Notes under the pieces: model-generated
Databases searched by the model: none
Told to the model about the DNA's origin: nothing
The model's input: only the letters and a program-made list of their open reading frames with translations
Made by a program: the position numbers and the translations under genes
Shown here: positions 8,247-15,585 of the stretch, in pieces
How positions within the stretch are numbered: the first letter of the stretch is position 1
Layout: the number at the start of each line of letters is the position of its first letter
Assembly (NCBI RefSeq): GCF_000350085.1
Contig: NZ_CAUM01000043.1
Span: 1 to 63,451, forward strand
Origin: Mesorhizobium metallidurans STM 2683
GTDB lineage: Bacteria; Pseudomonadota; Alphaproteobacteria; Rhizobiales; Rhizobiaceae
DNA: 63,451 bases
Direction: 5' to 3'

Positions 8247-8415
8247 ACTTTGTCCACGCCGCCGAGCCCGTCGGAGATTTGGAAGCCGTCTGTATTATCG
8301 CCGCCCGAGGCCGAGGTGTGTGGAGGCGGTCAGGTCGGCTCTGATACCGCTTCGGGCGCCCCCTAAACCGCGCACTCCCTACCTCTGTCCGCATACGTGT
8401 ATCTCATTATCAGGT
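8247..8415. other. Spacer of unknown origin between the two RTX units
   Basis: Beyond the end of the duplicated adaptor fragment come about 150 bases with no gene or hairpin that I recognise. The end of this spacer (8399-8413) resembles the bases just after the left att copy (GTATCTCA at 6721-6728), which suggests that it marks the boundary of the tandem duplication. Confidence 0.35.
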
Positions 8416-8445
8416 GTGAGGGGCGACTTGTGCGCCGCCCCTCAC
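8416..8445 (-). other. Stem-loop after RTX gene 2
   Basis: GTGAGGGGCG (8416-8425) and CGCCCCTCAC (8436-8445) form a perfect 10-bp stem with a 10-base loop, directly after the stop of RTX gene 2. It is the longer twin of the hairpin at 6740-6762. The absence of a following T run on the minus strand argues against a classic terminator. Confidence 0.55.
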
Positions 8446-8451
8446 TGTGGG

Positions 8452-9747
8452 TTACACCAGAGCGCCGAAGAGGAAGTCCGCCTGTGTGATATGCGCCGCC
8501 GCTGACGCGCTTACCGACACGTTGAGGTCGAGCGTTCCGGCGTCGTCGCTAAAACTGACGAGGTCGACGGCAGAACCGTCGATGACCTTTACTACTGTAC
8601 TCTCGACAGAGAGATTGTGCGCGTGGAGATAATCGATAGCCGACTGTGCCGAGTTGAAGTTGACACCTTGCAGAAATGTGGTGTCGTTGGTGTCCCTTAA
8701 GTCGATTTTGTCCTGACCGTGCTTGAAATCTGTGATGATGTCATGTTGCCCGTCGACGAGCGCCCCATAGTTGCGACCTTGGAAGGTTTCCGAGTGGAAG
8801 ACGAAGGTGTCGTTGCCGGCACCTCCCGTCATGGTGTCGCTCCCGGAATTTCCGTATATGTTCGCTTTACCGCCGTCGATAATGTCGTTGCCGGACCCAC
8901 CCTCGATGGTGTCGTCACCGTAGAACCCGATGATGGTGTCGTTGCCGCCGTCGCCGTAGAGAAAATTGGCTCTGCCGGATGGGAGAAACATGACGTCACC
9001 TTGGATATAGTCATCACCGGCACCGCCGTGGATGGTGTCGATGCTGTTGCTGTTCATACCGCCGTTGTCGCCGTATAAACTGTCATTCCCCGCACCGCCG
9101 TTGATAGTGTCCCGACCCTCGCTGCCGGTGATGGTGTCGTTGCCCCCGTCACCGTTGAATATGCCGCCGTCACGGCCGGCTCGGATAAAGTCGTTGCCGT
9201 CACCGCCGTTGGCTATGTCGACGCCGGGGGAGTAGCGGGCCTGGCTGTCGTCACTGGTATAGATGGCGTCGTCTCCGGCCCCACCGTTGATGATATCGTT
9301 ACCGTCACCGGCTCTGATAAAGTCGTTACCGTCACCACCTTTGATGGTGTCGTCGCCAGCGTTGCCGTAAAGGGAATCGTCGCCGGCGTCACCGGCAATA
9401 GAATCGTTACCGTCACCGCCTTCAATCCAATCGTTACCGCCGCCGCCGTGCATGAAATCGTTGCCGCCGCCGCCGAGAAGATGGTTGAGGAGATCGTCGC
9501 CGATCATTCGGTCTGAGAATTCCGAGCCGGTGTAAACACGGAGATAATCCCCGGTGGGGTTGGTGAAGTCGGTGGTGTATGCGACCCCGTTACTACCTGC
9601 GAAGTAACCGGCCTCGTTGGAGACTGTCGCGCTCGGGGGGTTCTCCTCGAGTTGCACTGTGTGGTTGTGCAAGTTCAGGTCGAGACTTGCGGACAACAAC
9701 GAGAAATCTGGACCGATCAATACTGGGTTTACTACTGGCTTTGCCAT
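8452..9747 (-). CDS. RTX beta-roll protein 2 (putative type I secretion substrate)
   Basis: A 431-residue paralogue of RTX protein 1. The N-terminal part shares GPDFSLLSASLDLNL, HTVQLEENPPSATV and SDRMIGDDLLN with it. A beta-roll of glycine/aspartate nonapeptides follows (for example GGDGNDSIAGDAGDDSLYGN), then a TFVFHSETF and DIITDFKHGQDKIDL region and a C-terminal secretion-signal-like end (ITQADFLFGALV). The protein should be exported unfolded and fold in the presence of external calcium. No catalytic domain is recognised. The start at 9747 has a strong GGAGGT site. It lies directly downstream of the secretion genes on the same strand. Confidence 0.9.
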   Translation of the reverse strand: MAKPVVNPVLIGPDFSLLSASLDLNLHNHTVQLEENPPSATVSNEAGYFAGSNGVAYTTDFTNPTGDYLRVYTGSEFSDRMIGDDLLNHLLGGGGNDFMHGGGGNDWIEGGDGNDSIAGDAGDDSLYGNAGDDTIKGGDGNDFIRAGDGNDIINGGAGDDAIYTSDDSQARYSPGVDIANGGDGNDFIRAGRDGGIFNGDGGNDTITGSEGRDTINGGAGNDSLYGDNGGMNSNSIDTIHGGAGDDYIQGDVMFLPSGRANFLYGDGGNDTIIGFYGDDTIEGGSGNDIIDGGKANIYGNSGSDTMTGGAGNDTFVFHSETFQGRNYGALVDGQHDIITDFKHGQDKIDLRDTNDTTFLQGVNFNSAQSAIDYLHAHNLSVESTVVKVIDGSAVDLVSFSDDAGTLDLNVSVSASAAAHITQADFLFGALV

Positions 9748-9762
9748 GATATTACCTCCATT

Positions 9763-9778
9763 CGCACACAATTGTGCG
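9763..9778. promoter_or_regulatory. Palindrome CGCACA-N4-TGTGCG before RTX gene 2
   Basis: CGCACA (9763-9768) and TGTGCG (9773-9778) form an inverted repeat immediately upstream of the ribosome-binding site of RTX gene 2. It is the counterpart of 7994-8007 before RTX gene 1. Conservation in both copies, while surrounding bases have changed, hints at a function. Confidence 0.45.
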
Positions 9779-9841
9779 AGATTTAACTCCATAGTCTGAG
9801 TATAGACGTGCTTCTCTAATCTTGGCCCTCCCTGGTTGTGA

Positions 9842-11173
9842 TTATTTCTCGCGCAATGAGCGACGGATGTTCTGCGTGAGCGGTTCGGCGAGATAAGCCA
9901 GGACCGTGCGGGTGCCGGTCTTGATCATGGCCTCGCTCGACATACCAGGCAGCAGCTTGCGACCGTCGAGCTTGGCTAGTTCGCTCTTGTTGATTACCAC
10001 TGTCGCGGAGAAGTAAGGAGCGTTGGTGCGCTCGTCCACCAATCGGTCGGCCGACACCGTTTCCACGACTCCATCGAGCTGTGGCAGGTTGTATTTGGCG
10101 AAGGCCGGGAAGCTGACATACGCGGTCTGGCCGGGGGCGATCGTCTCGACGTCTTCGGGCTTGACCATAGTCTCGATTACCAGCTTCTCTCCGAGCGGCA
10201 CGACGGTCATCAGCGTGTCACCGGGTTTCACCACACCGCCTGCCGTGTGAACTTTCACGTCCATCACGATTCCGTCGACGGGGGCGGTGATGTCGGTGCG
10301 CTTGAGGACATCCCCGGCCGCGCGCGCTTGCTGTCGGAAGTCGAACAGTTCCGCCTCGACCTTGCTCAATTCGTCAACTGACTCGTTCAATTGTTGAGTT
10401 GTGAGGTTGAGGATTTGCATGTCGATTTCGGCGATAGAGCTGCTGGCGCGGGCGATCGACGCAACATTCGTGGCGCGTTCTCCCTCGATCTCTCGTTGTT
10501 GCTGGTTGAGCGCCAAGCTTCGTTCGCGGGTGGTGAGCCCCTTGCCGAGCAACGTCGCGAGGTCTTTGTTCTCGTTCTCGAATGCCGCGATCTGCTTGTC
10601 CTCAGTGGCGATAAGCTGTCGCAGTCCGGTTATTTGCTCAGCGATCTGCTGACGGCGTTCGTCGAGGATGCCCTTCTCGTCTTTCAGGTTACGGTGCTTC
10701 GCGTTGAAGACGTCACGTTGGGTGGCCACCGCGTCCTTGACGGCCGGGTCCGGGTTGTCGAGCAATGCTTGGTCGAACTCGATTGTGCCCTTACCGTCAC
10801 GTTCGGCCCGGAGACGGGCGACGAGTGCCTCGCGTGTGGCGATTTTGTTTTGGATCGAGTCAAGTTGAGCCTTGGCTTGCGTGTTGTCGAGGCGGATGAG
10901 TACTTTACCCCTCTTGACGATATCGCCATTGACGGCGTTCAGTTTTGCGATAATGCCGCCCTCGAGGTGCTGGATGAGTTTGCGGTCACCGTCAACCTTG
11001 ACCACCCCGGTCGTCACTGCGGCGCTGTCGAGCGGTGCCAAGGCCGCCCACCCGCCGGCCACGCCGAAGAACAGGAACATGATCGAGAAACCGGTGTAGG
11101 TGACGGCTCTGAGACGGAGCGGTTGCAATGTCGGCGTGGGTGGTAATGGCGCGGGGAGAGAGACGATGTTCAT
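9842..11173 (-). CDS. HlyD-family type I secretion adaptor (PrtE/PrsE type)
   Basis: A 443-residue membrane fusion protein of a type I secretion system. One transmembrane helix near residues 25-45 (YTGFSIMFLFFGVAGGWAAL) is followed by a lipoyl-like half (GVVKVDGDRKLIQHLEGGII), a long alpha-helical hairpin rich in Gln/Glu/Arg (about 110-270), the second lipoyl half (APVDGIVMDVKVHTAGGVV) and a beta-barrel domain. It would bridge the inner-membrane ATPase to an outer-membrane channel. The start at 11173 overlaps the stop of the ATPase gene as ATGA. The last 113 bp are duplicated at 8134-8246. The outer-membrane partner is not in this window. Confidence 0.93.
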   Translation of the reverse strand: MNIVSLPAPLPPTPTLQPLRLRAVTYTGFSIMFLFFGVAGGWAALAPLDSAAVTTGVVKVDGDRKLIQHLEGGIIAKLNAVNGDIVKRGKVLIRLDNTQAKAQLDSIQNKIATREALVARLRAERDGKGTIEFDQALLDNPDPAVKDAVATQRDVFNAKHRNLKDEKGILDERRQQIAEQITGLRQLIATEDKQIAAFENENKDLATLLGKGLTTRERSLALNQQQREIEGERATNVASIARASSSIAEIDMQILNLTTQQLNESVDELSKVEAELFDFRQQARAAGDVLKRTDITAPVDGIVMDVKVHTAGGVVKPGDTLMTVVPLGEKLVIETMVKPEDVETIAPGQTAYVSFPAFAKYNLPQLDGVVETVSADRLVDERTNAPYFSATVVINKSELAKLDGRKLLPGMSSEAMIKTGTRTVLAYLAEPLTQNIRRSLREK

Positions 11174-12945
11174 ATCTTTGTCTCCTGAGTTTGTGCGGGC
11201 CATGACGTGACTGCCGAGACGTGATTGGTGTTGGGCAGTTGGGCCACTCTCCTGGCGCGGGCGGTGAGTTCGTTGAAGACTGTGTCACGCGCCCCGAATA
11301 ATTCTTGTTTACCCCCGTTGAGGACCAGCACCTTGTCGACTTTCTCCATAATACCCGGGCGGTGTGCGATCAGGATAATTGTGGCGCCCGTCGCCTTGAG
11401 TGCGCCGATGACGGCCATCAGGGCGTCTTCGCCCTCGCGGTCGAGGTTGGAGTTCGGTTCGTCCAAGATGACGAGTGTCGGGTCGCCGTAGAGTGCCCGC
11501 GCCAACCCAATTCGTTGGCGCTGTCCGCCTGATAACGATGCGCCTGACTCACCGACTTGAGTTTCGTAACCTTTCGGCAGGCCCTTGATCAATTCGTGAA
11601 CGCCCGCCAGTTGCGCGGCCTTGACTACGTTGTTGAAGACCGCGGGGCTGAGCTTCGTGAAGCGAGCGATGTTCTCGGCGATTGTGCCGGCGAACAACTC
11701 GATGTCCTGCGGCAAATACCCGACGTGCCGACCACGGTCCTCGGCGGCCCACTCGGCGACGTCCATACCGTCGAGCAAAGCGCGACCGGCTGACGGGCGC
11801 CAAGCGCCGGCGAGCACACGTGCCAGACTTGTCTTGCCGGATGCGCTCGGGCCGATTAGCGCCATCACTTCACCGGGCTTGAGTTGGAAACTCACACCTT
11901 TCAAAACATGCTCGCCGCCACCCTGCCGGGCGAGGATGATACTCTCCGCCTCAAGCTTTCCTTGTGGGCGTGGCAACGACATCACTGCTTTGGCCTCGGG
12001 TCGCTGGCCGACGAACGCGGTGAGACGCTTGTAAGCGGCACGTGCCCCGAGTGTCGCTTTCCACGTGCTGATTGCTTGCTCCACCGGAGCCAACGCGCGA
12101 CCCATCAAGATTGAGGATGCGATCATGACGCCGGGAGAGGCCTCGTTTTGCAAAACTAGGTAAGCGCCCAGGCCGAGGACTGCCATTTGCAAGGCCATCC
12201 GCCAGAAACGGGCGACAGACGCGATGGCGCTGGCGCGGTTGCCGGCGGTGGCTTGTCCGGCGCTCGCTTCATCTTGCTGCTCTTGCCAACGGTCGAGCAA
12301 TGGCCGCAGCATACCCATGGCCTGGACGACCTCGGCGTTGCGGACTGCCGACTCAGCTTGGCTGAAAACCCGTGCCTGCGCGTTGCCGGCCTCCGTCAGC
12401 GGCTTGCGGGTGGTGAGTTCGTTGAGCCATGCCAGCGCAAACAACACAGCCCCGCCCGACAGCGCCAACCAACCGAGCCACGGGTGCATGAAGAAGATGG
12501 CGATGAAGAAGATTGGTGCCCACGGTGCGTCAAGGATCGGGTAGATGCTCGGGCTGGTGAAGAAACTCCGCACTTGATCGAGATCGCGGAGAGATCGCGC
12601 GCTACCTTGACCCGGCGCGGCGGCCGCCTGCTCTACCGACGCGGTTAACAGGACTGGGGCCAGCCTCGCGTTCATCCACGCGCCGACGGTTGACAGCAGG
12701 CGGGCGCGTACTACTTCGAGCCCGGCCATTGTCGCGATAGCCGCGCCGGCCATTAACGACAACGCTACCAACGTTTCCACGCTGTGGCTGGACAGCACGC
12801 GGTGGTAGACTTGGAGCATGTAGAACGCGCTGGTGAGCATCAGTATGTTGATGCCGGCGCTGAACCAGACAAGCGGTTTGATTGCGCGTTTGGCCTCTTT
12901 CATCACCGCTTGCAGAGCGGGAGTCTGTTGGTTGCTTGTTTTCAT
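11170..12945 (-). CDS. Type I secretion ABC transporter (PrtD/PrsD type)
   Basis: A 591-residue permease/ATPase fusion. The N-terminal half has six membrane helices with FYMLQVYHRVLSSHSVETL near residue 40, typical of the PrtD family that exports RTX proteases, lipases and glycanases. The nucleotide-binding half shows Walker A (GPSASGKTSL), the signature LSGGQRQRIGLARAL, Walker B (LVILDEPNSNLD) and the switch His (IAHR). No N-terminal C39 peptidase-like domain is present, as in the PrtD branch. ATG at 12945 fits the family length; longer readings add unrelated residues. It is the first gene of the island operon and should export the two RTX proteins. Confidence 0.95.
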   Translation of the reverse strand: MKTSNQQTPALQAVMKEAKRAIKPLVWFSAGINILMLTSAFYMLQVYHRVLSSHSVETLVALSLMAGAAIATMAGLEVVRARLLSTVGAWMNARLAPVLLTASVEQAAAAPGQGSARSLRDLDQVRSFFTSPSIYPILDAPWAPIFFIAIFFMHPWLGWLALSGGAVLFALAWLNELTTRKPLTEAGNAQARVFSQAESAVRNAEVVQAMGMLRPLLDRWQEQQDEASAGQATAGNRASAIASVARFWRMALQMAVLGLGAYLVLQNEASPGVMIASSILMGRALAPVEQAISTWKATLGARAAYKRLTAFVGQRPEAKAVMSLPRPQGKLEAESIILARQGGGEHVLKGVSFQLKPGEVMALIGPSASGKTSLARVLAGAWRPSAGRALLDGMDVAEWAAEDRGRHVGYLPQDIELFAGTIAENIARFTKLSPAVFNNVVKAAQLAGVHELIKGLPKGYETQVGESGASLSGGQRQRIGLARALYGDPTLVILDEPNSNLDREGEDALMAVIGALKATGATIILIAHRPGIMEKVDKVLVLNGGKQELFGARDTVFNELTARARRVAQLPNTNHVSAVTSWPAQTQETKI

Positions 12946-13202
12946 GATGGCAATCGCGCCCGCTCTCCGGCGCGCGCACGCTATCTCGCATTTCAGTCTC
13001 TGAAATCCCTCAAAGGGATGATGCGGCGATAACGAAAGCAGCCCGCCTTTCGCGAGGTGTTTGCCTGACCGGCGCCCGGCCATTCCCACTTTGGTCTCCG
13101 CGATAGCGAGATAGACCGGTCAACAGAAGTGGGGAAGAGGTGGGGATGAGTTGACAAACTCATCTAAAAAGCCACGGATTTCTGCGGTTCTTAAAGATTT
13201 TG
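12946..13202. other. Upstream region of the secretion operon
   Basis: This stretch lies between the secretion ATPase and the tRNA gene and should hold the operon promoter and the end of the integrated element. A hairpin, GATGAGTT-GACA-AACTCATC (13145-13164), lies 40 bases from the tRNA end. No integrase or excisionase gene fits here. Confidence 0.4.
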
Positions 13203-13292
13203 TGGCGGAGAGGGAGGGATTCGAACCCCCGATGGGCTTGCACCCATGCCGCATTTCGAGTGCGGTGCATTCGACCACTCTGCCACCTCTCC
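13203..13292 (-). tRNA. tRNA-Ser (CGA anticodon)
   Basis: On the minus strand the 90-base sequence folds as a class II tRNA. The acceptor stem GGAGAGG pairs with CCTCTCC, the anticodon stem CCGCA/TGCGG encloses the loop CTCGAAA (anticodon CGA, reading UCG), the long variable arm is ATGGG/CCCAT, and the T loop is TTCGAAT. CCA is encoded at the 3' end (13203-13205). Its 3' 64 bases are repeated exactly at 6658-6721. The intact gene is at the core-genome side of the island, as expected after integration at a tRNA 3' end. Confidence 0.95.
13204..13267. repeat. Proximal att-like repeat within tRNA-Ser
   Basis: The partner of the repeat at 6658-6721, 64 identical bases in direct orientation. It covers tRNA positions 26 to 89, that is from the foot of the anticodon stem to the last but one base. 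Integration here keeps the tRNA whole because the element restores the 3' part. Confidence 0.85.
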
Positions 13293-13651
13293 GCGGTCAT
13301 GGTCCGCCGTTGCCGGCGCGGCGCACTAGATAACGGCTGGACCGGCAGGTTACAAGGCCCAATCTGCCTGATATCGGGCATCTCTACGGGCCGTAAGGTT
13401 CGTCCTTCGATACCTGCGGCGCCTATGCCAAGGTCACTGACTTGCCTTGGGCAATACCGTCGGCTTGCTTTGCGCCGTTTGCCTGTCGCCGTTTGCCTTG
13501 ACTTCGACCCAACCTTCGGTTAGGGACAGCGCGCAATCGGCGTGGAGGGTTCTTCCGCGCCGCTTGTTTTTTGAACCCGCAGACTGACAAAAAGACGGCC
13601 GAACCGCGTGATGCGGCTCATCAAGGCCGACCGAACAGCGAAAGGCAAAAA
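13293..13651 (+). promoter_or_regulatory. rplU leader with candidate promoter
   Basis: No gene is seen in this 359-base region between tRNA-Ser and rplU. TTGACT at 13498-13503 followed 17 bases later by TAGGGA (13521-13526) is a possible housekeeping promoter with a poor -10, which would give a leader of about 120 bases before rplU. Long leaders are common before ribosomal protein genes, but I see no known leader structure. Confidence 0.35.
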
Positions 13652-14359
13652 ATGTTCGCAGTCATCAAAACGGGCGGCAAGCAGTATCGCGTCGCCGCCA
13701 ACGATCTCCTGAAGATCGAAAAAGTCGAAGGCCAGGTCGGCGATATCGTCGAGATTGGCCATGTGCTTGCGCATGGCGAGGGCGAGAATGTGACGTTCGG
13801 CGCGCCGTTCGTCGACGGCGCATTGGTCACTGCCGAAGTCGTCGAGCAGGGCAAGAACCGCACCGTCATCGCCTTCAAGAAGCGCCGCCGGCAGAATTCG
13901 CGCCGCAAGATCGGCCATCGCCAGCTTTTGACCACGGTGCGGATCGCCGAGATCCTTTTGGGTGGCGCCACGCCGTCGAAGAAGGCCGCCGCCAAGCCCG
14001 AGGCGAAGGCCGAAGCGAAGGCAGAAGTAGCGCCCGAGGCGAAGGCCGAGGCCGCGCCGAAGGAGGCCAAGGCCAAGAAGGAAGCCAAGGCAGAGGCTGC
14101 CCCGAAGGAAGAAGCCAAGGCCGAGACCGCCACTGCTGCGCTGTTCAAGGCGCCGAAGGGCGAGCCGGACGACCTGACCGTGATCAAGGGCATCGGCCCG
14201 GTTGCGGCCGGCCAGTTGAACGAACAGGGCATCACCACCTTCGCCCAGATCGCCAAGCTCACCGACAAGGATGTCGCCAAGATCGACGAGCACATGCCGT
14301 TCAGCGCCGACCAGATCAAGGACTGGCGCGAGCAGGCCAAGGAATTGGCGAAGAAGTAA
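13652..14359 (+). CDS. rplU: Ribosomal protein L21 with helix-hairpin-helix tail
   Basis: Residues 1-103 are a normal L21 ([20 protein letters not shown] through [16 protein letters not shown]), which binds 23S rRNA in the large subunit. A long Ala/Lys/Glu-rich linker (about 108-165) follows and then a helix-hairpin-helix domain beginning [20 protein letters not shown]. The total is 235 residues against about 103 in most bacteria. The extension occurs in other Hyphomicrobiales and its function is not established. ATG at 13652 is the standard L21 start. rpmA follows 100 bases downstream, the classic rplU-rpmA operon. Confidence 0.96.
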   Translation: MFAVIKTGGKQYRVAANDLLKIEKVEGQVGDIVEIGHVLAHGEGENVTFGAPFVDGALVTAEVVEQGKNRTVIAFKKRRRQNSRRKIGHRQLLTTVRIAEILLGGATPSKKAAAKPEAKAEAKAEVAPEAKAEAAPKEAKAKKEAKAEAAPKEEAKAETATAALFKAPKGEPDDLTVIKGIGPVAAGQLNEQGITTFAQIAKLTDKDVAKIDEHMPFSADQIKDWREQAKELAKK

Positions 14360-14459
14360 AAACGAGCCGGCGCAATCGTCGCCGGATCGGACTTGAAACG
14401 GAACGCGAACGCGTTCATAAGATCCTTTAGGCGCCTTGCGGCGCATCGGAGTTAGTTAG

Positions 14460-14729
14460 ATGGCACACAAGAAAGCTGGCGGTTCGTCGCGCAATGGTCG
14501 CGACTCCCATTCCAAGCGGCTCGGCGTGAAGAAGTTCGGCGGCGAAGCCGTGATCCCGGGCAACATCATCATTCGTCAGCGCGGTACCTCGTGGCATCCG
14601 GGCGTCAATGTCGGCATGGGCACGGACCACACCCTGTTTGCGCTCGAAGCCGGCGCAGTCACCTTCAACAAAAAAGCCAACGGCCGAACCTACGTATCGG
14701 TCAATCCGATTACCAAAGCAGCGGAGTAG
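14460..14729 (+). CDS. rpmA: Ribosomal protein L27
   Basis: An 89-residue L27, starting [16 protein letters not shown], whose N-terminal tail reaches towards the peptidyl transferase centre. The conserved [12 protein letters not shown] and [16 protein letters not shown] stretches are complete. There is no N-terminal extension of the kind processed in Firmicutes. It is the second gene of the rplU operon and ends about 65 bases before a strong terminator. Confidence 0.98.
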   Translation: MAHKKAGGSSRNGRDSHSKRLGVKKFGGEAVIPGNIIIRQRGTSWHPGVNVGMGTDHTLFALEAGAVTFNKKANGRTYVSVNPITKAAE

Positions 14730-14796
14730 CCGGTTCCGCACCACGACACCGGCACCCATCTCGGGACCGGTGTCTGGCCAGCCAGGAAAAGGATCA

Positions 14797-14825
14797 GGGG
14801 AGATGGGTTTCCATCTCCCCTTTTT
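14797..14825 (+). terminator. Rho-independent terminator of rplU-rpmA
   Basis: A perfect 10-bp stem, GGGGAGATGG with CCATCTCCCC, a 4-base loop and then TTTTT. It lies between rpmA and the acetyltransferase gene, and should end the ribosomal operon. Confidence 0.9.
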
Positions 14826-14845
14826 CTTGTGCCTGGAGGACTGAC

Positions 14846-15433
14846 ATGGTTGCCGAAGCGGAAGACACGGATGACGAAAGTTACGCGATCGATTGCCCGG
14901 TGCTCGCGACCGAGCGGCTGGTCATGCGGCCGCCGCGTGAAAGCGATATCGGGCAATTGGTGGCGCTTGCGGACAACCGCCATGTCGCCGAAATGCTGGC
15001 CCGCATGCCGCACCCCTATGGCGAGGCCGAGGCCCGCGCCTTCCTCGCCATGGCGGCATCGCGCCGGGCCGGGATCGCTTATGCATTGGCGCTGGCCGGC
15101 ACCGAAATCTTCGTCGGTTGCGCCGGCCTCAACACCACCGACCGCGGGCTGGAACTCGGCTACTGGATCGGCGAGCCCTACTGGAAGCACGGCTATGCGA
15201 CCGAGGCCGCGCACGCGCTGGTCGACCTCGCCTTCCAGAAGACATCGATCCAGGTGCTGCATGCCTCGACCCGGGTCATCAATCCGGCCTCGCGCCGGGT
15301 TATCCACAAATGCGGCTTCCAGTATGCCGGCCAAGGCATGCTGAACTCGATCGTCGCCGGCCAGGTGCCGGTCGAGCGCTACCGTCTCGACCGCAAGACC
15401 TGGACCAGCCTCAGGAACTGGGTGCATTTTTGA
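14846..15433 (+). CDS. GNAT family N-acetyltransferase (RimJ/RimL-like)
   Basis: A 195-residue acetyltransferase of the RimJ/RimL type. It opens with TERLVMRPPRESDIGQL, has the ELGYWIGEPYWKHGYATEA acetyl-CoA binding region and ends with NPASRRVIHKCGFQYAG, all typical of this branch, which acetylates protein N termini or small molecules. The substrate is unknown. ATG at 14846 has a good GGAGGA site. It sits after the rpmA terminator, so its expression depends on readthrough or an unseen promoter in the spacer. The gene is conserved at this site in Mesorhizobium-like genomes as I recall them. Confidence 0.88.
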   Translation: MVAEAEDTDDESYAIDCPVLATERLVMRPPRESDIGQLVALADNRHVAEMLARMPHPYGEAEARAFLAMAASRRAGIAYALALAGTEIFVGCAGLNTTDRGLELGYWIGEPYWKHGYATEAAHALVDLAFQKTSIQVLHASTRVINPASRRVIHKCGFQYAGQGMLNSIVAGQVPVERYRLDRKTWTSLRNWVHF

Positions 15434-15463
15434 TGAGCTGTCCTGCAGGGCAATCGCTTATGA

Positions 15464-15553
15464 GAGGCCCCCTCATCCGGCCGCTTCGCGTCCACCTTCT
15501 CCCGCTGGGGAGAAGAGGCTGGCATCAACGTTAGCGACCGGGTGAGGGGGCTC
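15464..15553. repeat. Palindromic intergenic repeat (family A)
   Basis: An imperfect palindrome of about 90 bases between convergent genes. It starts GAGGCCCCCTCATCCGG and ends CGGGTGAGGGGGCTC, with an inner CTTCTCCCGCTGGGGAGAAG hairpin. A related element lies at 38188-38338. Such RIME-like elements are common in rhizobia and may act as terminators or RNase sites. Confidence 0.7.
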
Positions 15554-15585
15554 TTGCCCTTATGTGATTGCCTGAGCGGCTCCGG

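Noticed and set aside
8380..8410. Possible third att copy (CCGCATACGTGTATCTCATT)
   Set aside because: It shares only about 10 bases with the bases after the left att copy and lacks the tRNA part. The likeness is better explained by the boundary of the RTX unit duplication.
6771..9747. Long plus-strand open frames rich in Val and Ala opposite the RTX genes (for example 7308-7730)
   Set aside because: They are antisense to the glycine/aspartate repeats, whose repetitive codons leave all frames open. The minus-strand frames have ribosome-binding sites and clear RTX motifs.
6658..9800. Short periodic GC-rich units resembling a CRISPR or satellite array
   Set aside because: The periodicity is 27 bases and encodes nonapeptides of the RTX beta roll; there are no spacers.
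13145..13164. Hairpin GATGAGTT-GACA-AACTCATC as a terminator of the tRNA or of the operon
   Set aside because: No T run follows on either strand and it is upstream of the operon. A recombinase or regulator site is possible but unsupported.
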